Made by a program: the position numbers and the translations under genes
Source: JAGTRP01 sp035255045
Lineage (GTDB): Bacteria; Pseudomonadota; Gammaproteobacteria; Burkholderiales; Rhodocyclaceae
Assembly (NCBI GenBank): GCA_035255045.1
Contig: DATFAA010000067.1
Location: forward strand, 1 to 28,788
Direction: 5' to 3'
Length of the DNA stretch: 28,788 nucleotides
In this document: positions 6,634-15,132 of the stretch, in pieces
How positions within the stretch are numbered: the stretch's first letter is position 1
Layout: every line of letters begins with the position of its first letter
Notes under the pieces: generated by a model
The model's database searches: none
Told to the model about the DNA's origin: nothing
What the model saw: the letters and a program-made list of their open reading frames with translations, nothing else

Positions 6634-9600
6634 TCAAGCGTATCGCCAATTTCGCCCTCACCCAGCCCCTCTTCATCATCCTTGGGCTGGTGCTCTTCAT
6701 CGGTATCGGCATCACCGCCTTCAAGTCGCTGCCCATCGAGGCCTTCCCGGACGTCACCGACACCCAGGTGACGGTCATCAGCCTCTATCCGGGCCGGGCG
6801 CCGGAGGAGGTGGAGAAACAGGTGACCATTCCGCTGGAGATCGCCCTTTCCGGGGTGCCCAACTCCATCCGCATGTTTTCCCACACCCAGTTCGGGCTCT
6901 CCTTTATCGTCGTCACCTTCGACGAGAAGCCCAGCCTGTTCATGGCCCGGCAGCTGGTTGAGGAGCGCCTGCGGGGCGTGGACCTGCCGCCCGGGGTGGA
7001 GCCCGAGCTGGCCCCGCCGGCCACCGCCACCGGCGAAATCTTCCGCTACCGCATCGACGCGCCGGGCCTCAAGGCCAGCGAAATCCGCGCCATCCAGGAC
7101 TGGACCGTGGTACGCCAGATCAAGCAGGTGCCCGGCGTGGCCGACGTGGTGTCCTTCGGCGGCCCCATCCGCCAGTACGAGGTGCGGCCCAACCTGGCCA
7201 AGCTGCGCGACTACAAGATCCCCCTCGGCGACCTGTTCACCGCCCTGCAGCGGGCCAACGCCAATGCCGGCGGCGGCTCGGTGGCCCAGGGCCGCCAGCA
7301 GTACCTGATCCGCTCCCTGGGGCTGCTGCGCTCCTCGGCCGACATCGGCCAGGTGGTGGTGGCCGAGAACAAGGGGTCCCCCATCCTGGTGCGGGACGTG
7401 GCCGAGGTGGTGGAATCCCGGGTGCCGGAGCAGGGCATCGTCGGCTTCGCCGACAAGGACGGCGACCAGGAGGACGTGGTCTCCGGCATCGTCCTCCTGC
7501 GCAAGGACGAGAATCCCTCCATGGTGCTCGAGGCCCTCAAGGCCAAGGTCGATAGCCTCAACACCTCGGTGCTGCCGAAGGGCATCCAGATCGTTCCCTT
7601 CTACGACCGTTCCTGGCTCATCGGCAAGACCCTGAAGACGGTTTTCACCAACCTGCTGGAGGGGGCTGCGCTGGTCACCATCGTCCTCTACCTCTTCCTG
7701 GCGGACTTCAGGGCGGCGGGCATCGTCGCCTCGGTCATCCCCCTGGCCCTGCTGGGGACCTTCATCGGCCTCTCCCTGGTGAACATCCCGGCCAACCTCC
7801 TGTCCCTGGGGGCCATGGACTTCGGCATCATCGTGGACGGGGCGGTGATCGTCATCGAGAACATCTTCCGGCGGGTGGGGGAGGCTTCCCACGCCGAGGA
7901 CCACCGGCCCCGGGCCCGCACCATCCAGGAGGCGGTGATGGAAGTGGGGCGGCCGACGGTGTTCTCCATGATCATCATCATCGTCGCCCACCTCCCCATC
8001 TTCACCATGCAGCGCCACGAGGGGAAAATCTTCGCCCCCATGGCCTATTCGGTGGTGGCGGCCCTCATTACCTCCCTGGTGCTGTCCCTGACCCTGGTCC
8101 CCTTCCTCAGCAACATCGCCTTCCGCAAGCGCGTGCCCCACGAGGAGACCCGGCTGATGCACTGGTGCATGGGCTGGTACGAGCCGGCCCTCAAGTGGGC
8201 TCTGGCCAACACCCGGCGGGTGCTGGGGGCGGCCCTGGTGGCCCTGGCGGTGACGGCGGCGGTGGTGCCCCGGCTGGGAACCGAGTTCCTGCCCGAGCTG
8301 AACGAAGGCTCCATCTGGATCAACATCACCCTGCCGACTTCGGTGTCGGTGGCGGAGGCCAAGAGCGAGCTCAAGAAGCTGCGGGCCATCGTCGCCGGCT
8401 TCCCGGAGGTCAATGCGGTGGTCTCCAAGGGCGGGCGGCCCGAGGACGGCACCGACCCCAAGAACATCAACATGACCGAGATGCTGGTGGACCTGAAGCC
8501 CGAGTCCCAGTGGCGCTCCGGCATGACCAAGGACAAGCTGGTCCGGGAGATGGAGGACAAGCTCAACGACATGCCGGGCATCGAGCCCAGCTTCAGCCAG
8601 CCGGTGCGGGACCAGATCCTCGAATCCATTTCCCAGATCGACGGCCAGATCGTCATCAAGCTCTTCGGTGACGACCTCAAGGTCCTCAAGGACAGCGCCA
8701 ACCAGCTCCTCGGCCGCATCGGCGGCGTGCAGGGCGTGGTGCGGGCCTTCATCGACCGGGAGGGCGACCTGCCCCAGTACCGCCTGGAGATCGACCGCGC
8801 CGCCGCCGCTCGCTACGGCCTCAACGTCATGGACGTGCAGGACGTCATCGAGACGGTGCTGGCCGGCAAGGCCGCCACCGAACTCTGGGAAGGAGAGCGC
8901 CACTTCAGCGTGGTGGTCCGTCTGAAGGAAGACGAGCGGGCCCTCGACCGGCTGCGGAACGTCCTCATCCCCACGGCTTCCGGAGCCCAGATCCCCCTTG
9001 CCGACATCGTCGATTTCAAGGTCGGCAGCGGCGCCATGAACATCGCCCGGGAGTCCGGCCAGCGGGTGGTGGCCATCGGCGTCTTCATCCGGGACCGGGA
9101 CATGGGCAGCGTGGTGGCCGACATGCAGGCCCAGGCCAAGGACCTCAAGCTGCCCCAGGGCTATTCCATCACCTGGTCCGGAGAGTTCGAGAACCAGGAG
9201 CGGGCCATGAAGCGCCTGATGCTGGTGGTGCCCCTGTCCATCCTGCTCATCTTCGTGCTCCTGTTCGACGCCTTCAAGTCTTTCAAGGACGCGCTCCTCA
9301 TCATCTGCAACATCCCCTTCGCCCTCATCGGCGGCATCTTCGCCCTGCTGCTCACCGGCATTCCCCTGTCGGTGTCGGCGGCCATCGGCTTCATCGCCCT
9401 GTTCGGGCAGGCGGTGCTTAACGGGGTGGTGATGGTGAGCTACATCAACCAGCTCAAGCAGCAGAAGATGGAAATCTACGAGGCGGTCTTCCGGGGGGCG
9501 CTCTCCAGGCTGCGCACCGTCCTGATGACGGCCCTCCTGGCCATGCTGGGCCTGCTACCCATGGCCCTGTCCCACGGCATCGGCTCGGAAACCCAGCGCC

Positions 9601-9719
9601 CCCTGGCCCTGGTGGTCATCGGCGGACTCATCACCGCCACCATCCTGACCCTGTTCGTCCTGCCCGCCCTCTACTACTACGTGGCCACCCACCCAAGGCT
9701 GGCGAAAGCGTTGCACTGA
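6630..9719 (+). CDS. Heavy-metal-type RND efflux pump (CzcA/CusA family)
   Basis: This 1029-residue inner-membrane proton antiporter has the RND layout: helix 1 at about 10-30, a large periplasmic loop, helices 2-6 from about 335, a second periplasmic loop, and helices 8-12 from about 865. The proton-relay motif in helix 4 reads DFGIIVDGAVIVIEN, giving Asp397, Asp403 and Glu410. In the characterised families, DFG...DGA...E marks the divalent-cation (Co/Zn/Cd/Ni) pumps, whereas Cu/Ag pumps of CusA type carry A.G..VDAA...E. The substrate is therefore more likely a divalent cation, by family inference only. The start overlaps the adaptor stop. No terminator follows, and the end of this gene contains the -35 region of the promoter proposed for the leuA leader. 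Confidence 0.93.
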   Translation: MIKRIANFALTQPLFIILGLVLFIGIGITAFKSLPIEAFPDVTDTQVTVISLYPGRAPEEVEKQVTIPLEIALSGVPNSIRMFSHTQFGLSFIVVTFDEKPSLFMARQLVEERLRGVDLPPGVEPELAPPATATGEIFRYRIDAPGLKASEIRAIQDWTVVRQIKQVPGVADVVSFGGPIRQYEVRPNLAKLRDYKIPLGDLFTALQRANANAGGGSVAQGRQQYLIRSLGLLRSSADIGQVVVAENKGSPILVRDVAEVVESRVPEQGIVGFADKDGDQEDVVSGIVLLRKDENPSMVLEALKAKVDSLNTSVLPKGIQIVPFYDRSWLIGKTLKTVFTNLLEGAALVTIVLYLFLADFRAAGIVASVIPLALLGTFIGLSLVNIPANLLSLGAMDFGIIVDGAVIVIENIFRRVGEASHAEDHRPRARTIQEAVMEVGRPTVFSMIIIIVAHLPIFTMQRHEGKIFAPMAYSVVAALITSLVLSLTLVPFLSNIAFRKRVPHEETRLMHWCMGWYEPALKWALANTRRVLGAALVALAVTAAVVPRLGTEFLPELNEGSIWINITLPTSVSVAEAKSELKKLRAIVAGFPEVNAVVSKGGRPEDGTDPKNINMTEMLVDLKPESQWRSGMTKDKLVREMEDKLNDMPGIEPSFSQPVRDQILESISQIDGQIVIKLFGDDLKVLKDSANQLLGRIGGVQGVVRAFIDREGDLPQYRLEIDRAAAARYGLNVMDVQDVIETVLAGKAATELWEGERHFSVVVRLKEDERALDRLRNVLIPTASGAQIPLADIVDFKVGSGAMNIARESGQRVVAIGVFIRDRDMGSVVADMQAQAKDLKLPQGYSITWSGEFENQERAMKRLMLVVPLSILLIFVLLFDAFKSFKDALLIICNIPFALIGGIFALLLTGIPLSVSAAIGFIALFGQAVLNGVVMVSYINQLKQQKMEIYEAVFRGALSRLRTVLMTALLAMLGLLPMALSHGIGSETQRPLALVVIGGLITATILTLFVLPALYYYVATHPRLAKALH

Positions 9720-9739
9720 GCAGGATCTTTGGCTATATT
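9711..9739 (+). promoter_or_regulatory. Candidate sigma70 promoter for the leader ORF and leuA
   Basis: TTGCAC at 9711-9716 is separated by 17 bp from TATATT at 9734-9739, which matches TATAAT at five of six positions. The -35 half matches TTGACA at only three positions and overlaps the final codons of the RND pump gene. Transcription would start near 9746-9748, almost exactly at the ATG of the small leader ORF. Confidence 0.45.
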
Positions 9740-9747
9740 CAGCCCCT

Positions 9748-9831
9748 ATGGCTCAAGAAAACTCTTTCATCGCCTTCCTTTCGCTCCGTGCCCTGCTGGG
9801 CGCGCGGCCGCTGCTGCGCTTCGCGCGCTAA
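9748..9831 (+). CDS. Possible leucine-rich leader peptide upstream of leuA (27 aa)
   Basis: This small ORF of 27 codons begins MAQENSFIAF and ends RPLLRFAR. Six codons are leucine, including two CTG-CTG pairs (9793-9798 and 9811-9816). It lies 85 bases before leuA and directly after a promoter-like sequence. Its ATG is nine bases past the last base of the -10 hexamer, so the message could be leaderless. No Shine-Dalgarno sequence is present. Leucine-rich peptides before leuA control attenuation in enterobacteria. Here the role is inferred from position and composition, and no T-tract terminator is seen in the gap. It may simply be a chance ORF. Confidence 0.4.
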   Translation: MAQENSFIAFLSLRALLGARPLLRFAR

Positions 9832-9867
9832 ATACCAAACCCCCCCAATTTGAGCAGTATTCGGTCG

Positions 9868-9897
9868 ATTGCCCCGGCGGGCAGTCGCTGTGGCAAT
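9868..9897 (+). promoter_or_regulatory. leuA: Mutually exclusive hairpins in the leuA 5' region
   Basis: Two hairpins compete for the same left arm. One pairs ATTGCCC (9868-9874) with GGGCAGT (9879-9885) around a CGGC loop, with one T-G pair. The other pairs ATTGCC (9868-9873) with GGCAAT (9892-9897). The leuA Shine-Dalgarno GGAG at 9907-9910 lies just downstream. Such alternatives fit a leader-controlled switch, but both stems are short. Confidence 0.3.
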
Positions 9898-9916
9898 TTC
9901 CTATGCGGAGCAAAAA

Positions 9917-11458
<1,542 letters not shown>

Positions 11459-11478
11459 GCGCCCCGGATCGTGCCGCG

Positions 11479-11502
11479 AAGGCCGCCGTCAGGCGGCCTT
11501 TT
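11479..11502 (+). terminator. Rho-independent terminator of leuA
   Basis: Nine perfect pairs, AAGGCCGCC (11479-11487) and GGCGGCCTT (11492-11500), enclose the 4-base loop GTCA, and TTTT at 11499-11502 continues into TTTG. The loop contains the stop codon of the opposite-strand DUF2069 gene (TGA, 11491-11489), so the hairpin straddles that gene's 3' end. No T-run follows it on the minus strand. Confidence 0.9.
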
Positions 11503-11845
11503 GCTTTGAGGGGCGGGTGATGCGGGCGTAGGCCACGACCGCGGCGAAAAGGATCAGGGAGAGGATGGTCTCACCGACCGCCAGGGCCTGGGAGAGCCCG
11601 TGGTCGCTGGTGGCCCGGGCCAGGCCTTCCATCAGGTAGAGCAGCACGAACAGCGATGTCCACTGGTAGGTGTAGCGCTTGCCACGCAGGATGCCGAAGA
11701 GGGGGGCGAGCAGCAGGACGGCCTTGACGGCCAGCCAGGAGCCCCCGGGGCGCAGGGGGGCCAGCCACAATTCCCAGGCCAGGCACAGGAAGATGAGGGC
11801 GACGAGGCTGGCGCTGGCAATCCATTGCAATCGGGTCGGTGTCAT
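11489..11845 (-). CDS. DUF2069 family small membrane protein
   Basis: This 118-residue protein consists almost entirely of four hydrophobic helices (about 8-30, 36-52, 60-78 and 88-108). Landmarks are W..LAPLRPGGSWLAVKA.LL.PL.G.L.G.RYTYQW and the middle glutamate-glycine MEGLARA, which match DUF2069. The function is unknown. It ends in a basic tail (RITRPSKQKAA). It starts 21 bases from the divergent YihY-family gene, with a perfect TATAAT on its strand at 11859-11854, and has no Shine-Dalgarno sequence, so the message may be leaderless. Its stop codon is in the loop of the leuA terminator. Confidence 0.85.
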   Translation of the reverse strand: MTPTRLQWIASASLVALIFLCLAWELWLAPLRPGGSWLAVKAVLLLAPLFGILRGKRYTYQWTSLFVLLYLMEGLARATSDHGLSQALAVGETILSLILFAAVVAYARITRPSKQKAA

Positions 11846-11852
11846 GGTCGGC

Positions 11853-11859
11853 TATTATA
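11853..11859. promoter_or_regulatory. Symmetric bidirectional -10 element TATTATA
   Basis: The 21-bp gap between the divergent DUF2069 and YihY genes contains TATTATA. It reads TATTAT on the plus strand (11853-11858) and TATAAT on the minus strand (11859-11854). In both directions the start-codon A lies exactly nine bases past the last -10 base. No good -35 is visible on either side. The symmetric TATNATA pattern is known from bidirectional bacterial promoters. Confidence 0.55.
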
Positions 11860-11866
11860 CGGCCCC

Positions 11867-12685
11867 ATGCGACACCCCCCCCGTCCCCAGTTGGGCGTCA
11901 TGCGGACCATCGTCCGCCGCTTCCACACCGAGCACATGGCCCAGACCAGCTCGGCCCTGGCCTTCACCACCCTGCTCGCCCTGGTGCCCCTGGTCACCCT
12001 GATCGTATCGGTGGCCCATTCGATTCCCTTTTTCGACACCCTCATCCGGCGGCTGGATGCCGTGCTGGTGGAGACGCTCCTGCCCACCGGCGCCGGTCGG
12101 ACCATCGCCGGGTACGTCGGGCAGTTCAGCCAGAAAGCCCGTAAGCTGACAGTGCCAGGGATCGCCATGCTGGGGCTGACGGCCTTTATCCTCATGCATA
12201 CCATCGAGCGGGCCTTCAACCATCTCTGGCATGTGAAGCCCCGGCCGCTGCTGGCCCGGCTCAAGCTCTACGCCTTCGTGATGGCAGTATGGCCCTTCAT
12301 GCTGGGAGCTATTGCGGCCCTGATGTCCTACGCGGTGACGGTGTCCCTGGGGTTCGTCCAGGAGTCGAGCTGGATTCGCCCGGTCGTCCTGAAGGCGGTT
12401 TCCATGGTCCTGCTCGGGCTGTTCTTCGCCTTCCTCTATTACGCCGTGCCCAATGTCCAGGTCGCCCGGACCGCGGCCGCGGCGGGAGGCGCCTTTGCCA
12501 GCCTGGGCTTCGCCGCCATGCAGAAGGGGTTCGAGGTTTACTTGGGCAGCTTCGCTTCCTTCAAAAGCGTCTATGGTGCCTTTGCGGCGGTGCCGATCTT
12601 CCTGGTCTGGCTCCACTTCTCGTGGGCCGTGGTGCTGATCGGCGGGCTGATCGCCGCTACGGCCTTTCGTCCGGCTCGACGGTGA
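11867..12685 (+). CDS. YihY/BrkB (UPF0761) family inner-membrane protein
   Basis: This is a 272-residue polytopic membrane protein of the YihY/virulence factor BrkB family. About six hydrophobic segments are visible (for example 32-52, 98-112, 138-160, 176-200, 212-232 and 246-266). The early motif AQTSSALAFTTLLALVPL and the late segment FKSVYGAFAAVPIFLVWLHFSW are typical of the family. The molecular role is not established, and older claims of ribonuclease BN activity were withdrawn for this family. Two starts are possible. ATG 11867 suits the -10 element nine bases upstream. ATG 11900 (MRTIVRRFH) gives a conserved-looking N-terminus. The open frame extends further upstream only across the opposite gene. 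The 3' end overlaps the convergent unknown gene by 29 bases. Confidence 0.88.
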   Translation: MRHPPRPQLGVMRTIVRRFHTEHMAQTSSALAFTTLLALVPLVTLIVSVAHSIPFFDTLIRRLDAVLVETLLPTGAGRTIAGYVGQFSQKARKLTVPGIAMLGLTAFILMHTIERAFNHLWHVKPRPLLARLKLYAFVMAVWPFMLGAIAALMSYAVTVSLGFVQESSWIRPVVLKAVSMVLLGLFFAFLYYAVPNVQVARTAAAAGGAFASLGFAAMQKGFEVYLGSFASFKSVYGAFAAVPIFLVWLHFSWAVVLIGGLIAATAFRPARR

Positions 12686-14177
12686 AGACCTCGACGCTGG
12701 CGGTGCGCTCGTCCAGGCAGGTGGGCCGCAGTTCGTAAACCGCCACGTTGTCCTGCTCCACCACCACGATGAGCTTCTCCGACGGGTCGTCCACCGTACC
12801 GGTGGGCACCACCAGGGCCTGGGACGGACGCAGGGGCGGCGCCTTGGGCAGGAGCAGGGCGGCGGTGCCGGCCTGGTGGTTGCGCGGCAGGGCGAGGATG
12901 GCGGGAATGCCCTGTCCCGCCAGCACCTGCAGGCCGAGTTCGATGTGCTCGGGGTTTTCCGACAGGGCCCAGCGCACGATACAAATCTGCCAGGCGCGCT
13001 CCCCGGCGGCGTCGCCACGGTGGGGACGCAGGGCGACGATGTCGCCGACCCGCAGCTCTCCCGGGGTGCCGGAGACGTGCATCATGGCGTAGCCATCGGG
13101 GCTCTCGTTGGTGATCATCCACTCGCTGACGGCGCCGGGGGCTTCGTCGGGGGAATTCAGCAACTGCCACAGGGGCGCCAGGCCGGCGCACAGGTCGGCC
13201 CGGTAGGACTGGCGACGGCGGGGAAATTTGCGCTTGGCCGGGCGGCCCCAGAAGCTCGCCAACCGCCTCAGCACTCCCCGGCCGGCGTGGCTTTCGGCGA
13301 AGGCCGGCAGGCCCAGGTCGGCAGCGGAGCGCCCGCTCTCCAGGGCCGCCAGATGGTCCGCCGCGCCCTGGGCGATGACGTCGCAGGCGAAATAGAGCAC
13401 CGGCGTCTCCGGCGGCGGCGTGCGCCGGGCCAGGGCGTGGGCGGGGGCGTCCCGGTCCGGGTCGATCCAGAAGATGCCTTCGTGCTCGGCCGGGATTTCC
13501 TCTGCCAGCTGGATGGTCGGGGCGCAGTGGTCGATGTAGTTGCCGATGAACTCCAGTTCCCGGGAGGTGAAGGAGGCGGGCTGCACCACCGACAGCAGCA
13601 GGCTGGAGAGATAGATGCGGTGGATCGTGCTCTCGCCTGCCGGCCCCGGCTCATCCTCCGCGCCGAGCCGGCGGGCGGTGCGGAAAACGCCATGCAGCTG
13701 CTGCCAGATGCCGGGGGCGGTGGGGGCGGCCGCCAGGTGGCTGATGGTCACATGCCAGGCCAGGCACTGCATGGCCGGCCGCAGGCTGGCGGCCGGCCGC
13801 CGCGTGGCGGATTCGGGAGCGGCGGTCAGGGTGTCGACATAATCCTGGGCGAGGACTTCCAGGCTGTCCTGGATGGACCGCACCAACTGCCGCATCTTGC
13901 GGGACACCGGCAGGGTGGTTTCGTGGAGCGCCGGGAATTGGGCCGTCGCCAGCCGGGCGGCGTAGCCGTAGAGCAGGTCCAGGAGCTGGAGCCTCTGCTC
14001 CATCGGCAGCGGTGTGGCGCGCAGGAGCAGCAGTTTACGGTGGAGCCGGGTAGCGTCCTCCAGTCCGGCACGGCCGTGGGCGAGAGCCAGCCATTCCAGG
14101 ATGGACTTGACGTTCTTCTCGGGGGATTCGTGACGGGGCTCGTTCGGCATGGGGCTATCGACCAATCGGGCGAGCAT
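12657..14177 (-). CDS. Large hypothetical protein with PilZ-like C-terminal signature
   Basis: I do not recognise this 506-residue protein as a named gene. No signal peptide or membrane helix is seen, so it is probably cytoplasmic. Residues 15-310 are mostly helical, leucine/alanine/arginine-rich and featureless. A basic patch (about 310-326) ends in RQSYR (322-326, pattern RxxxR), followed by NESPDG (357-362, pattern NxSxxG). A beta-rich stretch, VGDIVALR...WQICIVRWA...IELGLQVLA, then runs to about 420. RxxxR plus (D/N)xSxxG is the c-di-GMP-binding signature of PilZ domains, and the following strands look like its barrel. A further beta-rich tail continues to 506. The start is uncertain: ATG 14177, TTG 14183 or ATG 14150 (MPNEPRHES) are all possible, none with a good ribosome site. 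The real frame is supported by even codon usage over 1.5 kb. Confidence 0.75.
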   Translation of the reverse strand: MLARLVDSPMPNEPRHESPEKNVKSILEWLALAHGRAGLEDATRLHRKLLLLRATPLPMEQRLQLLDLLYGYAARLATAQFPALHETTLPVSRKMRQLVRSIQDSLEVLAQDYVDTLTAAPESATRRPAASLRPAMQCLAWHVTISHLAAAPTAPGIWQQLHGVFRTARRLGAEDEPGPAGESTIHRIYLSSLLLSVVQPASFTSRELEFIGNYIDHCAPTIQLAEEIPAEHEGIFWIDPDRDAPAHALARRTPPPETPVLYFACDVIAQGAADHLAALESGRSAADLGLPAFAESHAGRGVLRRLASFWGRPAKRKFPRRRQSYRADLCAGLAPLWQLLNSPDEAPGAVSEWMITNESPDGYAMMHVSGTPGELRVGDIVALRPHRGDAAGERAWQICIVRWALSENPEHIELGLQVLAGQGIPAILALPRNHQAGTAALLLPKAPPLRPSQALVVPTGTVDDPSEKLIVVVEQDNVAVYELRPTCLDERTASVEVFTVEPDERP

Positions 14178-14289
14178 ACCCAATAACGGCGACTTTCTCC
14201 ATGGCGCTACCCTAAAATATGCGATTCCGCCCTGAATCCGCGGGCATTTTTCCGCCTTCGGGGCAGCCTTGCCGATTCATTCAGGCGGC

Positions 14290-14318
14290 TTGTCTTTCCA
14301 CTCTGGATAGAAGATAAT
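14290..14318 (+). promoter_or_regulatory. Sigma70 promoter of the rpsP-rimM-trmD-rplS operon
   Basis: TTGTCT (14290-14295, four of six consensus) is followed by a 17-bp spacer and GATAAT (14313-14318, five of six). The start would be near 14325, giving a leader of about 26 bases with GGAAAG at 14338-14343 before the rpsP ATG. Just upstream is an imperfect inverted repeat, CCGCCCTGAAT (14228-14238) against ATTCAGGCGG (14279-14288). It could be a protein site or chance. Confidence 0.65.
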
Positions 14319-14350
14319 TCAGCCCTTTTTCTAGCACGGAAAGAATTGCG

Positions 14351-14605
14351 ATGGTTGTTATTCGTCTCGCCCGCGGTGGCGCCAAGAAGCGTCCCTTCTA
14401 CAACATGGTCGTGACCGACTCCCGTAATCGCCGCGATGGCCGTTTCGTCGAGCGCATCGGTTTCTACAATCCGGTTGCCGCTGAATCCGAAGAGGGTCTG
14501 CGCGTCGCCATGGACCGCCTGACCTACTGGCAGCAACAGGGCGCCCAGCTGTCCCCGACCGCCGCCCGCCTGGTCAAGCAATACGCCGCCAAGCAGGCTG
14601 CCTAA
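14351..14605 (+). CDS. rpsP: 30S ribosomal protein S16
   Basis: This 84-residue, basic protein opens MVVIRLARGGAKKRPFYN, the hallmark of S16, and continues with VVTDSRNRRDGRFVERIGFYNP. It binds 16S rRNA and is needed for 30S assembly. It is the first gene of the classical rpsP-rimM-trmD-rplS operon and has its own promoter and a GGAAAG ribosome site. Codon choice is slightly different from the surrounding genes, as expected for a highly expressed gene. The next gene starts 14 bases downstream. Confidence 0.99.
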   Translation: MVVIRLARGGAKKRPFYNMVVTDSRNRRDGRFVERIGFYNPVAAESEEGLRVAMDRLTYWQQQGAQLSPTAARLVKQYAAKQAA

Positions 14606-14619
14606 GCAGTATTCGAGCT

Positions 14620-15132
14620 TTGACCGGTAGCGATATCGTCGTACTGGGGAAGGTTGCCGACCCCTACGGCATTCGAGGCTGGGTCAGGCTGCATGCCTTC
14701 GGCGACGACCCCATGGCCTGGGCGGAAATGCCCGTCTGGTGGTTGAGCCGGGACGGCGAGGAGTGGCGCGAAGCGAAGCTGAAGGGCTTTCGCGCCCATG
14801 GCGACGGTCTGGTGGCCCTGTTTGAAGGGGCCGCGGACCGTAGCGCTGCCGAAGCCCTGAAGGGCATGCTGGTGGGGGCGCCGCGTACCGCGCTGCCGGC
14901 CACCGATGAAGATGAGTATTACTGGGCCGACCTCATCGGCCTGGAAGTGGTGAACGCCGCCGGCGAGTCCCTCGGTCGGGTCGAGAGCCTGATCGAGACC
15001 GGGGCCAATGACGTTCTCAGCGTCGTGGCCGAGGATGGGACCAAGCGCCTGCTGCCCTTCGTGGCGGCCGTGGTGCTGGCGGTGGAGAAGGGCGCGGGCC
15101 GTATCCGGGTGGAGTGGGGTAGCGACTGGTGA
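14620..15132 (+). CDS. rimM: Ribosome maturation factor RimM
   Basis: This 170-residue protein binds S19 and assists 16S rRNA processing in the 30S head. The N-terminal RimM barrel is seen in VVLGKVADPYGIRGWVRL (residues 7-24). The C-terminal PRC-barrel is seen in YYWADLIGLEVVNAAGESLGRV and NDVLSVV, ending in LLPFVAAVV. The start is TTG at 14620. It is the only codon giving the conserved N-terminus at the right distance, and GAG at 14615-14617 is its only upstream help, so translation is likely weak or coupled to rpsP. The stop overlaps the trmD start (GTGA at 15129-15132). Confidence 0.96.
   Translation: MTGSDIVVLGKVADPYGIRGWVRLHAFGDDPMAWAEMPVWWLSRDGEEWREAKLKGFRAHGDGLVALFEGAADRSAAEALKGMLVGAPRTALPATDEDEYYWADLIGLEVVNAAGESLGRVESLIETGANDVLSVVAEDGTKRLLPFVAAVVLAVEKGAGRIRVEWGSDW

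Noticed and set aside
6474..8903. 809-codon open frame on the minus strand
   Set aside because: It lies antisense to the adaptor and RND pump genes. Its histidine/glycine/aspartate-rich product is typical of a shadow frame in GC-rich DNA.
9869..9916. Upstream ATG for leuA adding 16 residues
   Set aside because: MKERLVIFDTTL at 9917 is the canonical LeuA start and has GGAG at 9907-9910.
12876..14186. 436-codon plus-strand frame antisense to the PilZ-like gene
   Set aside because: The product is glycine/glutamine-rich and lacks any motif. The minus strand gives a balanced protein with a domain signature.
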